Assembly: GCA_026129465.1 (NCBI GenBank)
Contig: JAHCIA010000001.1
Span: 753,964 to 817,963, forward strand
DNA from: Flavobacteriales bacterium
GTDB lineage: Bacteria > Bacteroidota > Bacteroidia > Flavobacteriales_F > PHOS-HE28
Direction: 5' to 3'
DNA: 64,000 nt
Within the stretch, counting starts at the first letter, position 1, and every line of letters starts with the position of its first letter. A model generated the notes under the pieces. That model saw only the letters and a program-made list of their open reading frames with translations, was not told the origin of the DNA and searched no databases. Positions 50,842 through 60,602 of this stretch are shown one piece after another. Position numbers and translations under genes: made by a program.

Positions 50842-52280
50842 GATCGGCCTTGATCCTGGTCCTGCTTGCCCTGTGTTGCGGACGCTCACAAGCTCAGTAC
50901 TGGCGTTCCTTGGGCAAGGGCAAAAGTCCCGCAGGCACACAGATCACTTGCCTATATGGCGATACGGTCCTTGACCGGCTGCTCGCTGGCGGAACATTCA
51001 TCCACATGCTGAATGCGCAGGACACAGTCCTTGCCTTGGGTGTGGCGCAATGGGATGGCGAGCGCTGGGACAGCCTCGCCCACCGGATCAACTTCTGGGA
51101 GGGGGGTTCTGTGGTTCAATCCGTGCAATGGTTCCTTCGGTTCCAGAATGACCTATACGCAACTGGGTCTTTCGCGAACTACGATCCGATCGCTGAAATT
51201 TGGGTAAGGGGTTGGGGGCGACTTGATACTACCGAGCATAGGTGGAAATGGATCCTGGATTGTGCTCTTCCGATAAACCATGGATTGTATCTACTGGGAC
51301 CCCGTATGCCACAATCCCAATTGTACTTCACCGGCTTCGCCGATACGCTGTGCGGGCCTGAGACGGCCAACGTCTTCACCTTTGATGGGCAGCAGGCCCA
51401 ACCCTGGGCACCCTTCGCGCAAGTACCACCGCACACGGGCAACTACACCGCATGGGTCTTCGATCTCCATGGCAAGACCTATGTGACCGGGCTGTACCTC
51501 AGTCCCCTTACCGGGGAGTGGACCTCCATGATGCGGTACGACCATGCCACCCAACAATGGGAAGCCGTGCCCGGCTGGAACACCATGGGGGCCGTGAAGG
51601 ACTTCACGATACGCAACGACACGCTTTGGTTGTGCGGCGCATTCCGCGAAGCCACTGGCGGTCCGGCCGATCTGGTGGTGGGCTACGACGGGGAGCAATG
51701 GATACGCTTGGGTACCGGCCTGGCCCATCTGACCCCTGCCAACGGTGCGGCTTTGAACCTGGAATGGTACCGTGATGAACTCTGGGTGTGCGGCGCTTTC
51801 CACAACGCCGGTGGCATCCCGGTGGACCGCCTGGCCAAGTGGAACGGCAACCAGTGGTGCCGGCCGCCTGGCACTTTTTCCAGCGCCGCCTACCTCAGCG
51901 ACCTGGCCGTTTGGCGCGACAGTCTCTACGTATGCGGTGGCCTCACGACCATCGATGGGGTGACCATGAATGGAGTGGCACAATGGATCGGTGGCGATGC
52001 TGTGGAAGAATGCAGCGAAGCCGTCTCCGTCCCCGCCCCGCAACACTCCTCCGAAGTGGTCCTCCACCCCAATCCGGTCACCCAGAGCTTCTTCCTTTCA
52101 GGTCTTCCGGCCCATGCCGCACAGGTGGTGGTCACCGACCTGGCCGGCCGGCCTGTCCTCCACCGGACCGCATCCCTCAACAGCATCGAAGTGGGCCGCT
52201 TGTCACCAGGACTCTACCTCGTTATGGTCTTGGATCGGCGTGGTGGACGCCTTGCGGCTTCGCGATTCGTGAAAGAGTAG
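50838..52280 (+). CDS. T9SS type A sorting domain protein with Kelch-like/propeller repeats
   Basis: 480 residues with a signal peptide (MRSALILVLLALCCGRSQAQ). The central part has repeated YDGEQWIRLGTGL / LAKWNGNQWCRPP / VAQWDGERWDSLA units paired with LWLCGAFREATGG and LWVCGAFHNAGG. This 'dashboard' pattern is typical of Bacteroidota propeller proteins. The C-terminus is a type A sorting domain: VVLHPNPVTQSFFLSG, VVTDLAGRPVLH, SPGLYLVMVLDRRGG. It overlaps the split gene's 3' part by 4 bp, so it was cotranscribed with it. The insertion upstream may have reduced its expression. Confidence 0.85.
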   Translation: MRSALILVLLALCCGRSQAQYWRSLGKGKSPAGTQITCLYGDTVLDRLLAGGTFIHMLNAQDTVLALGVAQWDGERWDSLAHRINFWEGGSVVQSVQWFLRFQNDLYATGSFANYDPIAEIWVRGWGRLDTTEHRWKWILDCALPINHGLYLLGPRMPQSQLYFTGFADTLCGPETANVFTFDGQQAQPWAPFAQVPPHTGNYTAWVFDLHGKTYVTGLYLSPLTGEWTSMMRYDHATQQWEAVPGWNTMGAVKDFTIRNDTLWLCGAFREATGGPADLVVGYDGEQWIRLGTGLAHLTPANGAALNLEWYRDELWVCGAFHNAGGIPVDRLAKWNGNQWCRPPGTFSSAAYLSDLAVWRDSLYVCGGLTTIDGVTMNGVAQWIGGDAVEECSEAVSVPAPQHSSEVVLHPNPVTQSFFLSGLPAHAAQVVVTDLAGRPVLHRTASLNSIEVGRLSPGLYLVMVLDRRGGRLAASRFVKE

Positions 52281-52287
52281 GCTCGCT

Positions 52288-53004
52288 TCAGGCCGGCGGA
52301 AATGGACCGGCGAGGGCTTCGGGCTTGATCGCCACACCATACCATACCGTGCGCCAGCGCTTTGGCACCATTGGCATCAGCAGGCCATCCAGGCGGGCGA
52401 GGAGATCGCGTTGCTTTTCGCTGCGGCCCAGATTGGCGAGCAGACCGGTGCTGCCCGTGTGCAGCTCAGCGAAGGGCGCGAAGAGGTCGCGATCGTGCAG
52501 GATGTGCAGGTATCGCCAGCGGTGTTCCCAGGCCACGAAGCGCTTCCGCAGCCAGCGATGGAGGCGGGTCCCTTGCAGGTTCTCCGCGAAGAGCAGCACC
52601 CCGCCGGGCTTCAGCACACGGTGCATCTCGCGTATGGCGCGCATCTGCTTGTCCTTGCTGCCCAGCGCCCCGATCACGCTCTTGAAGAAGACCACGTCGA
52701 AGGTGGCGTCCGCGTGCGATAGCTGCAGCACATCCTCCTGGCCATACGTGATCCGGCCATCGCCCTGGATGTCGCCGTGCGATGCAAGCGTGGCCGCCGT
52801 GAACGGATGCAGGTCGGTGCAATGGGTGTCGAAGCCGAGCGTGGCGAGCAAAAGGCTGAGACCTCCCTCCCGCTCGCCGATGCCCAGCGCGGAGGCCGGA
52901 CGATGTTTGGGCAAGTGCTGCTCCCACAGCGGCAAGGCCCGCGACCAGGTGCGCACCTCCCATTGGAAGATGTCTCTCAAGGTCGGGATACCCTGGACCG
53001 GCAT
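52288..53004 (-). CDS. Class I SAM-dependent methyltransferase
   Basis: 238 residues from ATG 53004 (MPVQGIPTLRDIF). The SAM-binding motif I is degenerate but visible (SALGIGEREGGLSLLLATLGFDTHCTDLHP). Motif II/III region is YGQEDVLQLSHADATFDVVFFKSVIGALGS, then REMHRVLKPGGVLLFAENLQG, the classic L-K-PGG loop of Methyltransf_11. A basic C-terminal helical part (RWLRKRFVAWEHRWRYLH) may bind the acceptor. The substrate is unknown. The terminator of the upstream rny gene ends only 6 bp before its start codon, so it probably needs its own promoter. Confidence 0.85.
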   Translation of the reverse strand: MPVQGIPTLRDIFQWEVRTWSRALPLWEQHLPKHRPASALGIGEREGGLSLLLATLGFDTHCTDLHPFTAATLASHGDIQGDGRITYGQEDVLQLSHADATFDVVFFKSVIGALGSKDKQMRAIREMHRVLKPGGVLLFAENLQGTRLHRWLRKRFVAWEHRWRYLHILHDRDLFAPFAELHTGSTGLLANLGRSEKQRDLLARLDGLLMPMVPKRWRTVWYGVAIKPEALAGPFPPA

Positions 53005-53010
53005 GGTGGC

Positions 53011-53039
53011 AAAGAAAAGGGGCGGCACAGTGCCGCCCC
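53011..53039 (-). terminator. Intrinsic terminator for the zapA-rny transcript
   Basis: On the minus strand a perfect 9-bp stem (GGGGCGGCA / TGCCGCCCC, 53019-53039) with a 3-nt loop is followed by TTTTCTTT. It lies about 75 bp after the rny stop, just ahead of the methyltransferase. Confidence 0.85.
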
Positions 53040-53084
53040 CTGGTTCGGGTGGGTGGTGGACGTTGGGTCGCGGGGGACGTGACC

Positions 53085-53126
53085 GTGGCCAAGTGGGCCG
53101 GTCATGACCGGCCCCTACTTGGCCAC
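53085..53126. repeat. Long near-perfect palindrome spanning the rny stop codon
   Basis: The core GGGCCGGTCATGACCGGCCC (53095-53114) is a perfect 20-bp palindrome. Its flanks GTGGCCAAGT and ACTTGGCCAC also pair, leaving only a two-base bulge. The right arm contains the end of rny, including its stop. Confidence 0.8.
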
Positions 53127-54656
53127 CGCGACCGATCGCTTCTCCCTGATCACCGTGATCTTCACCTGGCCGGGATAGGTCATCTCGTTCATGATGCGGT
53201 CGGCGATGCTCATGCTCAGCTCATCGCTCTGTTGGTCGGTGATCTTTTCGCTCTCCACCATCACGCGCAATTCGCGGCCGGCCTGGATGGCGAAGGCCTT
53301 GGTGACGCCTTGGTAGCTCATGGCCAGGCTCTCCAGGTCCTTGAGGCGCTGGATGTAGGCTTCGGTGGCCTCGCGGCGGGCACCGGGGCGGGCACCGCTG
53401 ATGGCGTCGCAGGCCTGCACGATGGGACTGAGCAGCGTGGTCATCTCGATCTCGTCGTGGTGGGCGCCGATGGCGTTGCACACGTCGGGCTTCTCGCCGT
53501 ACTTCTCGGCCAGCTTCATGCCCAGGATGGCGTGCGGCAGCTCGGGATCCTCGTCGGGCACCTTGCCGATGTCGTGCAGCAGACCCGCGCGTTTGGCCAC
53601 CTTGGGGTTGAGGCCCAGTTCGGCGGCCATGATGGCGCTGAGGTTGGCCACCTCGCGGCTGTGCTGCAGCAGGTTCTGGCCGTAGCTGCTGCGGTACTTC
53701 ATGCGGCCCACCATGCGGATGAGCTCGTTGTGCAGGCCGTGGATGCCCAGGTCGATGCAGGTGCGCTTGCCCACCTCCATGATCTCCTCCTCCAGGTGCT
53801 TGCGCGTCTTGTTCACGATCTCCTCGATGCGGGCCGGGTGGATGCGGCCGTCCTTCACCAGCTGGTGGAGGGCCAGACGGGCCACCTCGCGGCGAACGGC
53901 GTCGAAGCAGCTGAGGATGATGGCCCCTGGGGTGTCGTCCACCACGATCTCCACGCCGGTCATTTCCTCCAGCGTGCGGATGTTGCGCCCCTCGCGGCCG
54001 ATGATGCGGCCCTTGACGTCGTCGTTCTCGATGTGGAACACGCTCACGGCGTTCTCGATGGCGTGCTCGGTGGCCACCCGCTGGATGGTCTGGATGACGA
54101 TGCGCTTGGCCTCCTTGTTGGCGGTGAGGCGGGCCTCCTCCTGCGCGTCCTTGATGTGGGCCATGGCGGCGGTGCGGGCCTCGTCCTTGAGGCTCTCCAC
54201 CAATTGCTTCTTGGCCTCCTCACCATTCAGGCCGCTGATGTTCTCCAGCAGGGACACCTGCTTGGCGTGGAGTTTCTCACTTTCCTCGCGACGACGTTCC
54301 AAGCCTTCAAGCTTCTGTTCCAACTCGCCCTTCAGGCGGTCCACCTGCTTCTCCTTGTTGGCGAGTTCCTGCTGCTGGCGGCTGAGCTGGGATTCGCGCT
54401 GCTTGGCCTTCTCCTGGGCCTGCTGCACGTTGCGTTCACGCTCGCGCACCTCCTTCTCATGCTGTTCCTTCAGTTGCAGGAACTTCTCCTTGGCCTGCAG
54501 GATCTTCTCCTTCTTGAGGGCCTCGCCCTCGGCCTCCGCTTCCTTGAGGATGCCCGAGCGGCGTTTCTTCATCACGCTGTTGAGCGCGGCGAATACGATG
54601 GCCCCACCGGCCACGAGGCCGGCCAGGAGGCCGATGATGATGCTGATGATGTCCAT
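53115..54656 (-). CDS. rny: Ribonuclease Y
   Basis: 513 residues, full length. RNase Y is a membrane-bound endoribonuclease that starts mRNA decay. An N-terminal membrane helix ([20 protein letters not shown], 3-22) is followed by a long coiled coil (about 35-185), a KH domain with [10 protein letters not shown] (216-225), and an HD domain with catalytic His361-Asp362 (LLHDIGK) and GAHHDEIE downstream. It ends with [16 protein letters not shown] hairpin touches the start codon and strong hairpins follow the stop, so its mRNA level may be controlled. It lies 66 bp after zapA. Confidence 0.97.
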   Translation of the reverse strand: MDIISIIIGLLAGLVAGGAIVFAALNSVMKKRRSGILKEAEAEGEALKKEKILQAKEKFLQLKEQHEKEVRERERNVQQAQEKAKQRESQLSRQQQELANKEKQVDRLKGELEQKLEGLERRREESEKLHAKQVSLLENISGLNGEEAKKQLVESLKDEARTAAMAHIKDAQEEARLTANKEAKRIVIQTIQRVATEHAIENAVSVFHIENDDVKGRIIGREGRNIRTLEEMTGVEIVVDDTPGAIILSCFDAVRREVARLALHQLVKDGRIHPARIEEIVNKTRKHLEEEIMEVGKRTCIDLGIHGLHNELIRMVGRMKYRSSYGQNLLQHSREVANLSAIMAAELGLNPKVAKRAGLLHDIGKVPDEDPELPHAILGMKLAEKYGEKPDVCNAIGAHHDEIEMTTLLSPIVQACDAISGARPGARREATEAYIQRLKDLESLAMSYQGVTKAFAIQAGRELRVMVESEKITDQQSDELSMSIADRIMNEMTYPGQVKITVIREKRSVAVAK

Positions 54657-54680
54657 GGTCCACGTTTTTTCCGGTGGACC
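54657..54680 (-). promoter_or_regulatory. Hairpin in the rny leader, abutting the start codon
   Basis: On the minus strand GGTCCAC and GTGGACC (7-bp perfect stem) enclose a 10-nt A-rich loop. The stem ends at the base directly before ATG 54656. It should hinder initiation unless unwound or cleaved. Confidence 0.5.
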
Positions 54681-54722
54681 CCGCCGTGGGTCTCCACAAA
54701 GGCTCCAGGGGAGCGAAGGGGA

Positions 54723-55004
54723 TCAGACCCGCCGATCGGAGAGCAAGCCTTCGAGCGCGGCCACCGCCGCCTCCACTTCCGCCTCGTGCTCCGGGGTGGC
54801 GCTGTTGAGCGCGCGCACCGTCACCTCCAAGGCGGCCATGGCCAGTTGGTCCTGCCGATCGATCAGCGGGTGGCTGGCTTTGAGTCGCGAAATGCTCTCG
54901 TTGATCTCATCCACGGCCCTGCGCACGTTCACCTCTTCACCCGCATGGATGATGAGGGGGTACGCACGGCCTGCGAGTTCTATCCTTACCGATCGGTCTT
55001 CCAT
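54723..55004 (-). CDS. zapA: Cell division protein ZapA
   Basis: 93 residues, normal for ZapA, which binds FtsZ and bundles its filaments at midcell. The N-terminal globular part is VRIELAGRAYPLIIHAGEEVNVRRAVDEINESI, with the conserved two-strand start (i.. . G..y.l.. . .EE..l..aa..iN). A long C-terminal helix (QLAMAALEVTVRALNS) forms the coiled-coil tetramer. It lies 19 bp downstream of a ZapB-like coiled-coil gene and 66 bp upstream of rny, an order that recurs in Bacteroidota. Confidence 0.9.
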   Translation of the reverse strand: MEDRSVRIELAGRAYPLIIHAGEEVNVRRAVDEINESISRLKASHPLIDRQDQLAMAALEVTVRALNSATPEHEAEVEAAVAALEGLLSDRRV

Positions 55005-55023
55005 GGTCGCTCGTTCGCCGCCG

Positions 55024-55317
55024 TCAGGCCTGTATCAAAGCCAGGCAACGGTCGATCTCGTTCACCAGTTCGTCGATCTTTTCCTTCGTTCCCGTGTCGG
55101 CCGGCCGGCTGCTCGCCACCCGGGCCTTGCGGAGACCCTCGTTCTCCCTTTCCAATTCCGCCACCCGGGCCTTCAGCACATCGCACATGCGGCGATGTTC
55201 CAAGACTTCGGCCTCCAGTTCGGCCGCCTTGCGCTGCGCCTCCCCGTGTTCCCGCACCAGGCGGGTCACTTGTTCCTGGATCGCCACCAAGCGGTCCTTC
55301 AGGGGGGGTGCGGTCAT
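55024..55317 (-). CDS. Small coiled-coil protein upstream of zapA (ZapB-like)
   Basis: 97 residues from ATG 55317 (MTAPPLKDRLVAIQEQVTRL). Almost the whole protein is heptad-rich coiled coil: LVREHGEAQRKAAELEAEVLEHRRMCDVLKARVAELERENEGL, then a linker and KEKIDELVNEIDRCLALIQA, a C-terminal block conserved in the Bacteroidota proteins that precede zapA. There is no signal peptide or domain. Position suggests it works with ZapA in division, in the manner of ZapB; sequence similarity to E. coli ZapB is not required for this. A full -7 box TATCTTTG lies 32 nt upstream. Confidence 0.75.
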   Translation of the reverse strand: MTAPPLKDRLVAIQEQVTRLVREHGEAQRKAAELEAEVLEHRRMCDVLKARVAELERENEGLRKARVASSRPADTGTKEKIDELVNEIDRCLALIQA

Positions 55318-55349
55318 GGATCGGTTTCCTGATGACGAGGGTCCGAGGC

Positions 55350-55357
55350 CAAAGATA
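55350..55357 (-). promoter_or_regulatory. -7 box of the zapB-like/zapA/rny operon
   Basis: The minus strand reads TATCTTTG, a full match to TAnnTTTG, 32 nt before ATG 55317. Confidence 0.5.
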
Positions 55358-55450
55358 GAAGGCGCCTTGGACCAGCCCCTTGTTTTGTTTGAACCCCAAG
55401 CTGTTGATGCCACCGAAGAGGTTCCCGGATCGCCTGATACGGCATGGCGA

Positions 55451-55458
55451 TAGCTTCG
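55451..55458 (+). promoter_or_regulatory. -7-like box upstream of the M23 peptidase gene
   Basis: TAGCTTCG, 34 nt before ATG 55493. Confidence 0.35.
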
Positions 55459-55492
55459 GGGCCGCTTGCATCTCCACGCCGACCTGCTCCCC

Positions 55493-57232
55493 ATGCGGCC
55501 GATCCACTCCTGCGCCCCTATCATCATTCTGCTGCTGCTCAGCACCATAGCCCCATTCGCTTCACGCGCGCAACAGCCGAAGACCCACACGGGCTACATC
55601 CAGCCGATGGACATACCGCTGGACCTGAGCGGCAACTTCATGGAGCCCCGTAGCAACCACTTCCACAGCGGGCTGGATATGCGCACCCAGGGCCGGGAGG
55701 GTATTCCCGTGCGGGCCGTGGCCGATGGCTGGGTGTCCCGGATCAAGATCAGCCCCTGGGGCTATGGCAAGGCGGTCTACATCGACCATGAGGATGGCCA
55801 CACCACCGTGTACGGACACCTTCAAAGGCTGGAGGGTGCCACCGCCGAGGCCTGCCTGGATGCCCAGTACCGCGCCAAGGACTTCAGCATCGACATCTAC
55901 CCGGACAAGGGCAAGCTGCCCGTGAAGCAGGGCGAGACGATCGCCCTGAGCGGCAACACGGGCAGCAGCGGCGGTCCGCACCTGCATTTCGAGGTGCGCA
56001 AGACGGCTGGCCAACGCGCCATAGATCCCGAACTCTTCGGGTTGCGCGCCCCGGACCGCACACCGCCGGAGATCGTGGGCGTACGCATCCATCCGTTGAC
56101 GGACTCTTCGCAGGTGGCCCCCTACCCCGGCAAGGCCCTGGGCTTCGCCGCCCAAGGCGGTGGGGGGCACTACGGGCTGAAGCCCGGCGAGCGCGTGGCC
56201 GCCTTCGGCACCGTGGGCTTCTCCATCAACACCTTCGACCGTTACGACAACAGCACCTTCCGCATGGGGGTGCGCCGCATCGAACTCTTCGTGGACAGTG
56301 TGGCGGTCTTCACCACCCGCTTCGACGAGGTGGACTTCGACCACAATCGCTACTGCAACGCCCATGTGGAGTTCGGTCTCTTCAAGGAACACAAGAAGGA
56401 CTACCACCGCTGCTTCAAGCTGCCGCACAACAAGTTGCGGATCTATGGCAAGGAACCCGCCCAAGGCCGCATCGTGCCCGTGCCCGGCCGCGACCATGCC
56501 GTGCGTTTCGTGGTCACTGATGGGCGTGGGAACACTTCGGAACTGACCTTCACCCTGCATGGAGCAACGGCGGAAGAAGCCGCCTCCTGGCCCATTCCCA
56601 TGCTGGAGGGCAGCTTGTTCCGGTATGATGCCGCCAACGTGCTGGAGGAGGAAGGCGTGCGCATGACCCTTCCCGCGATGGCGCTGTACGATGATGTCTT
56701 CGTGCGTTATGCCCGCAAGCCGGCGCCCGCCAAAGCATATGGTCCGTTGCACCTGCTGCACGACCCCCTGGAGCCGATCCACGCCAACTGCGGACTGTGG
56801 ATCGCGACGCCGGACATCCCAGAGCGGCATCGAAGCAAGGCCCTCATCGTGAGCATGGAGGCCGACGGCAAGCTATCCCCACAGGGTGGCACCTGGCAGG
56901 ACGGCGGGGTGCGCGCGGAAGTGCGGGCCTTTGGCCACTACACCGTGATGCTGGACACCGTTCCACCCAAGATCGCGAACGTGGACCTGCGCGCCGAGAT
57001 GGCCAACCGCGAGGGCTTCACCATACAGATCACGGACGACCTGTCCGGGATCGCCGGTTGGCGCGGCACACTGGACGGCGAGTGGATCCTGCTGGAGTAC
57101 GACCCCAAGACCAAGACCATTTACCACCGCTTTGACAAGCATACGAAGGCGCCCGGCAGGAAGACCTTCAAGGTGCAGGTGACCGACGACCGCGGCAACC
57201 GCGCCGAGTGGGGCCAGGTGTTCAACCGCTGA
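55493..57232 (+). CDS. M23 family metallopeptidase (LytM-type)
   Basis: 579 residues from ATG 55493, the start of a signal peptide (MRPIHSCAPIIILLLLSTIA, ending SRAQ). The LytM domain is N-terminal (about 30-200). The first zinc ligands are HFHSGLD (His58, Asp62) and the second set is GPHLHFEV (His163, His165). GNFMEPRSNHFHSGLDM, WVSRIKISPWGYGKAVYIDHEDGHTTVYGHL are typical of lysostaphin-like endopeptidases that cut peptidoglycan cross-links or stems. About 380 C-terminal residues contain Ig/cadherin-like strands (DDLSGIAGWRGTLDGEWILLEYD) of unknown role, a common form in Bacteroidota. It diverges from the zapB-like gene. Confidence 0.92.
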   Translation: MRPIHSCAPIIILLLLSTIAPFASRAQQPKTHTGYIQPMDIPLDLSGNFMEPRSNHFHSGLDMRTQGREGIPVRAVADGWVSRIKISPWGYGKAVYIDHEDGHTTVYGHLQRLEGATAEACLDAQYRAKDFSIDIYPDKGKLPVKQGETIALSGNTGSSGGPHLHFEVRKTAGQRAIDPELFGLRAPDRTPPEIVGVRIHPLTDSSQVAPYPGKALGFAAQGGGGHYGLKPGERVAAFGTVGFSINTFDRYDNSTFRMGVRRIELFVDSVAVFTTRFDEVDFDHNRYCNAHVEFGLFKEHKKDYHRCFKLPHNKLRIYGKEPAQGRIVPVPGRDHAVRFVVTDGRGNTSELTFTLHGATAEEAASWPIPMLEGSLFRYDAANVLEEEGVRMTLPAMALYDDVFVRYARKPAPAKAYGPLHLLHDPLEPIHANCGLWIATPDIPERHRSKALIVSMEADGKLSPQGGTWQDGGVRAEVRAFGHYTVMLDTVPPKIANVDLRAEMANREGFTIQITDDLSGIAGWRGTLDGEWILLEYDPKTKTIYHRFDKHTKAPGRKTFKVQVTDDRGNRAEWGQVFNR

Positions 57233-57237
57233 CGCGG

Positions 57238-59079
57238 CTATGGCGCCTTCACCAGGCGATACTCCTTCTGTTGCAGCATCACCGCATACTCGTTGCGCCA
57301 GCCATTCTCAGGACCGGTGCGCGTGAGGCGGAAGCCCATGTGCAACAGGTCGTTCTGGGGAAGGTCCATGCGCACGGGTGCACCGCCGTCCGTTGCGGCC
57401 ATGGCGCGCAGGTAATGGCGGGTGACGTCGTAGCCCAGGAAGGCGTACTCGTCCACATCATGGCCGAACCGCTCCCGGAAGGTGCGCGTAAAGGCCTGCA
57501 CTCGGGCTTCGCCATGGTCCACCCAGGTGGGACTCGCGTACATGAAGCCCAACACCTCCAGGTCCGTCGCGGCCACGGTCTCCATGGTGGCCCAACTTTC
57601 CAGGCCCACCAATATGATGCGCTGCTTGGTGGCCAGGCTCTTCAACTTGCCCACCAGGTTGGTGACGAACTCCACATCATCGCTCGGCGCCACCACCACA
57701 TTCAGCCGATCGTGGCTGAGCTTGCCGGGCAGGTCACCCAGGTCACGGCGGCCGGGCCGGGCCACCAAGGCGGTATCACGAAGCCGTGAATTCTGGTTGG
57801 CCAAAGCATCCGCCAAAGCGCGGGACATCTGGTCCTGCGCATCGCGGTCGGCGTGGATGTCGGGCTTCAGCAGGATGATGTTGTCGCGGCCATGGCGCTG
57901 AGCCACGTAGCGCGCCGTGTGGCGGATGAGGTCGTTGCGCGAAGCGGTGGCCTTGCTCACGTTGGGGTGGCCCAGGATGACCTTGTTGCTCTGCGGTACC
58001 GGACACACGATGTGCGCGCCGGGATGCGCCCGCGCGAGCTGCTCGATGGCACTGCGGTGGAAGGGTCCGATGAACAGGTCCTGGCGCTGCAGTTCGGAAC
58101 GCTTCAGCACGGAGGCCCATGTGCGCGCGTCCTCACCCATGTCCAGCACGGTCACTTCCGCCAGCAGACCTTCTAGCTCCGCCGCCTCGATGGCCAAAAG
58201 CGCTCCGGCATAGAACTGCGCGGCGATGCGCGTGGCCTCGTGCAAGGGCTTGTCGCCCGGCGCCAGGCGAGCCGCACGCAGGCTGTCGTTCCGGTCCAGC
58301 GCGAAAGGCAGCATGAGCCCCACCCGGTGCATCGTGCCTCCCATCACCGGCCGGGGATCGGTCGCCACCGGAATTTCGGTCCCCGCGGGCAGCGGGATCC
58401 GCACGAAGCTGCCGGCCTTCAAGCCTTCAGGCAGGCCATTGTTGGCGGCAGCGATCCGGTCGGGCTCCACACCGTAGAGTTGACCGAGACCATAAAGCGT
58501 TTCGCCCGGCCGCACAAGATGCTCGTGCACGTTTCCTCCCTCGGCTGGCCGCAGCGCGGGATCGCGGACGTCGGTGCGCTGGGCCATGGGGATGATCACT
58601 TCCATGCCTTCGCGCAGACCGGAAGCGTTCAATTCCGGGTTCCGCTCGAGCAGGTCGTTGATGTGCAGGCCGTAGTTGCGGGCGATGCCGAAGAGCGTCT
58701 CCTTCCTCGCCACGGTGTGCAGCAGTTCGCCATCGCGCAGCAGCACCGGAGCGTTACGTACCTCCTTGCGCACCACGGCATCCTGGGGGATGAGGATCTC
58801 CTGACCGATGCTCAGTCCCTCTTTCGCCTCCGGATTGGCGGCGAGGAGGGCTTCGACCGGCACGGCATGGCTGCGGCCGATGGCGAACAGCGTCTGCCCG
58901 GCTTCCACCACATGCACCGTGTAGCGCTTGCCGGCGATGGTGCGGGTCTCCTGCGCCTGGGAAAGCATAGGCGCAAACAGGAGCCACAGGCAAGCCACCA
59001 CCAGGGCGGAACCGGAGCGTAGACCCAAGCTCGCCGAGTTGGATGCAAGGGCGCCAATCGCTTTCAACTTCACTCCCAT
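57238..59079 (-). CDS. Triple-LysM protein with periplasmic-binding-protein-like domain
   Basis: 613 residues from ATG 59079, which begins ten bases inside the end of guaA. A signal peptide ([14 protein letters not shown]... [11 protein letters not shown]) is followed by three LysM modules: about 53-98 ([16 protein letters not shown]), 120-164 ([19 protein letters not shown]) and 186-229 ([19 protein letters not shown]). The C-terminal ~370 residues, from [13 protein letters not shown] to YRLVKAP, resemble type I periplasmic binding proteins of the LivK/PBP1 fold ([17 protein letters not shown]). It probably binds peptidoglycan in the periplasm and a ligand, or acts as a regulator. Its place after guaA is common in the phylum. 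Confidence 0.85.
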   Translation of the reverse strand: MGVKLKAIGALASNSASLGLRSGSALVVACLWLLFAPMLSQAQETRTIAGKRYTVHVVEAGQTLFAIGRSHAVPVEALLAANPEAKEGLSIGQEILIPQDAVVRKEVRNAPVLLRDGELLHTVARKETLFGIARNYGLHINDLLERNPELNASGLREGMEVIIPMAQRTDVRDPALRPAEGGNVHEHLVRPGETLYGLGQLYGVEPDRIAAANNGLPEGLKAGSFVRIPLPAGTEIPVATDPRPVMGGTMHRVGLMLPFALDRNDSLRAARLAPGDKPLHEATRIAAQFYAGALLAIEAAELEGLLAEVTVLDMGEDARTWASVLKRSELQRQDLFIGPFHRSAIEQLARAHPGAHIVCPVPQSNKVILGHPNVSKATASRNDLIRHTARYVAQRHGRDNIILLKPDIHADRDAQDQMSRALADALANQNSRLRDTALVARPGRRDLGDLPGKLSHDRLNVVVAPSDDVEFVTNLVGKLKSLATKQRIILVGLESWATMETVAATDLEVLGFMYASPTWVDHGEARVQAFTRTFRERFGHDVDEYAFLGYDVTRHYLRAMAATDGGAPVRMDLPQNDLLHMGFRLTRTGPENGWRNEYAVMLQQKEYRLVKAP

Positions 59080-60602
59080 TCTATCGTGGCCGGGGGTTTC
59101 GAGCTGATGTCGTACACCACGCGGTTCACGCCGCGCACCCGGTTGATGATGCGATTCGATATCCGTGCCAGGAACTCGTAGGGCAGGTGGCACCAATCGG
59201 CCGTCATGCCGTCGGTGCTGGTCACCGCGCGCAGGGCCACAGCGTTCTCATAGGTGCGTTCATCGCCCATCACGCCCACGCTGCGCACAGGCAGCAGGAT
59301 GGCGCCTGCCTGCCAGACCTGGTCATAGAGGCCTTCTTCCTTCAGTCCTGCGATGAAGATGTCGTCCACCTCCTGCAAGAGGGCCACCTTCTCGGCGGTG
59401 ACCTCGCCCAGGATGCGGATGGCCAGACCGGGACCGGGGAAGGGGTGGCGGCCCAGGATGATGGGATCCAGCGCCAACTCGCGGCCCACCCGGCGCACTT
59501 CGTCCTTGAACAGCAGCCGGAGCGGTTCCACCACCTGCAGCTTCATGCGCTCCGGCAGACCACCCACGTTGTGGTGGCTCTTGATGGTGACACTGGGGCC
59601 GTTCACGCTCACGCTCTCGATCACGTCGGGATAGATGGTGCCCTGCGCGAGCCACTTCACGTCCTGGATCCGGTGCGCTTCGCGGTCGAAGACCTCGATG
59701 AAGGTGCGGCCGATGGCCTTGCGCTTCTCTTCGGGATCGCCCAGGCCGCTCAGCGCCGCGAAGAACTCGGCCCTGGCGTCCACCCCTTTGATGTTGAGGC
59801 CCAGGTGACGATAGCTCTCGAGCACGCGGGCGTACTCGTCCTTGCGCAACAGGCCGTTGTCCACGAAGATGCAGTGGAGCTGGTCGCCGATGGCGCGGTC
59901 CAGGAGGAGGGCCGCCACGCTGCTGTCCACCCCACCGCTCAACGCCAGCACCACCTGGTCGCCGCCGATCTGCTCGCGCAGCCGAGCCACGGTGTTCTCC
60001 ACAAAGGCGTGGGGGGTCCAATCGCCAGCGCATCCACAGATGCCGATGACGAAGTTGTGCAGCAATTGCAGGCCATCGGTGGTGTGGTACACCTCGGGAT
60101 GGAACTGCACGGCGAAGGTCATGTGGTCGCGCAGGCGGAAGGCGGCCACGGGCACGTCGGCGGTGCTGGCGATCACTTCCATGGCCTCGCTGGGCGCGGT
60201 GATGCTGTCTCCGTGGCTCATCCACACCTGGGTGCCGGCCTGGATGCCGTCGAAGAGGTGGCTTGCCCCAAGGGTGCTGAGGTGCGCGCGGCCGTATTCG
60301 CGGGTGTTGCTGCGCTCCACGCTGGCTCCGGCGCGCTTGGCCAGCAACTGGGCACCGTAGCAGATGCCCAGTACGGGCACGCGCCCGAAGAAGCCGGTCA
60401 GGTCGGTGTCCGGCGCGTTCTTATCGTGCACGCTGCTGGGACTGCCACTGAGGATGACGCCACGCACGGCGGGGTCGTCCTTGAAACGGGAGGCCTGACT
60501 GAAAGGATGGATCTCGCAGTAGACGTTCAACTCGCGCACGCGGCGCGCGATGAGCTGGGTGTACTGCGAACCGTGGTCAAGGATGAGGATGAAGCCGGTC
60601 AC
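59070..60602 (-). CDS. guaA: GMP synthase (glutamine-hydrolysing)
   Basis: 510 residues starting with GTG 60602 ([16 protein letters not shown]). It converts XMP to GMP using glutamine. The class I amidotransferase domain has Cys81 (GICYGAQL), His168 and Glu170 (FHPEVYHT). The ATP-pyrophosphatase domain carries the P-loop SGGVDSS (222-228). The C-terminal dimerisation domain ends [21 protein letters not shown], the invariant end of bacterial GuaA. It has a -7-like box TACCTTCG at 60646-60653 on the minus strand. Confidence 0.98.
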   Translation of the reverse strand: MTGFILILDHGSQYTQLIARRVRELNVYCEIHPFSQASRFKDDPAVRGVILSGSPSSVHDKNAPDTDLTGFFGRVPVLGICYGAQLLAKRAGASVERSNTREYGRAHLSTLGASHLFDGIQAGTQVWMSHGDSITAPSEAMEVIASTADVPVAAFRLRDHMTFAVQFHPEVYHTTDGLQLLHNFVIGICGCAGDWTPHAFVENTVARLREQIGGDQVVLALSGGVDSSVAALLLDRAIGDQLHCIFVDNGLLRKDEYARVLESYRHLGLNIKGVDARAEFFAALSGLGDPEEKRKAIGRTFIEVFDREAHRIQDVKWLAQGTIYPDVIESVSVNGPSVTIKSHHNVGGLPERMKLQVVEPLRLLFKDEVRRVGRELALDPIILGRHPFPGPGLAIRILGEVTAEKVALLQEVDDIFIAGLKEEGLYDQVWQAGAILLPVRSVGVMGDERTYENAVALRAVTSTDGMTADWCHLPYEFLARISNRIINRVRGVNRVVYDISSKPPATIEWE

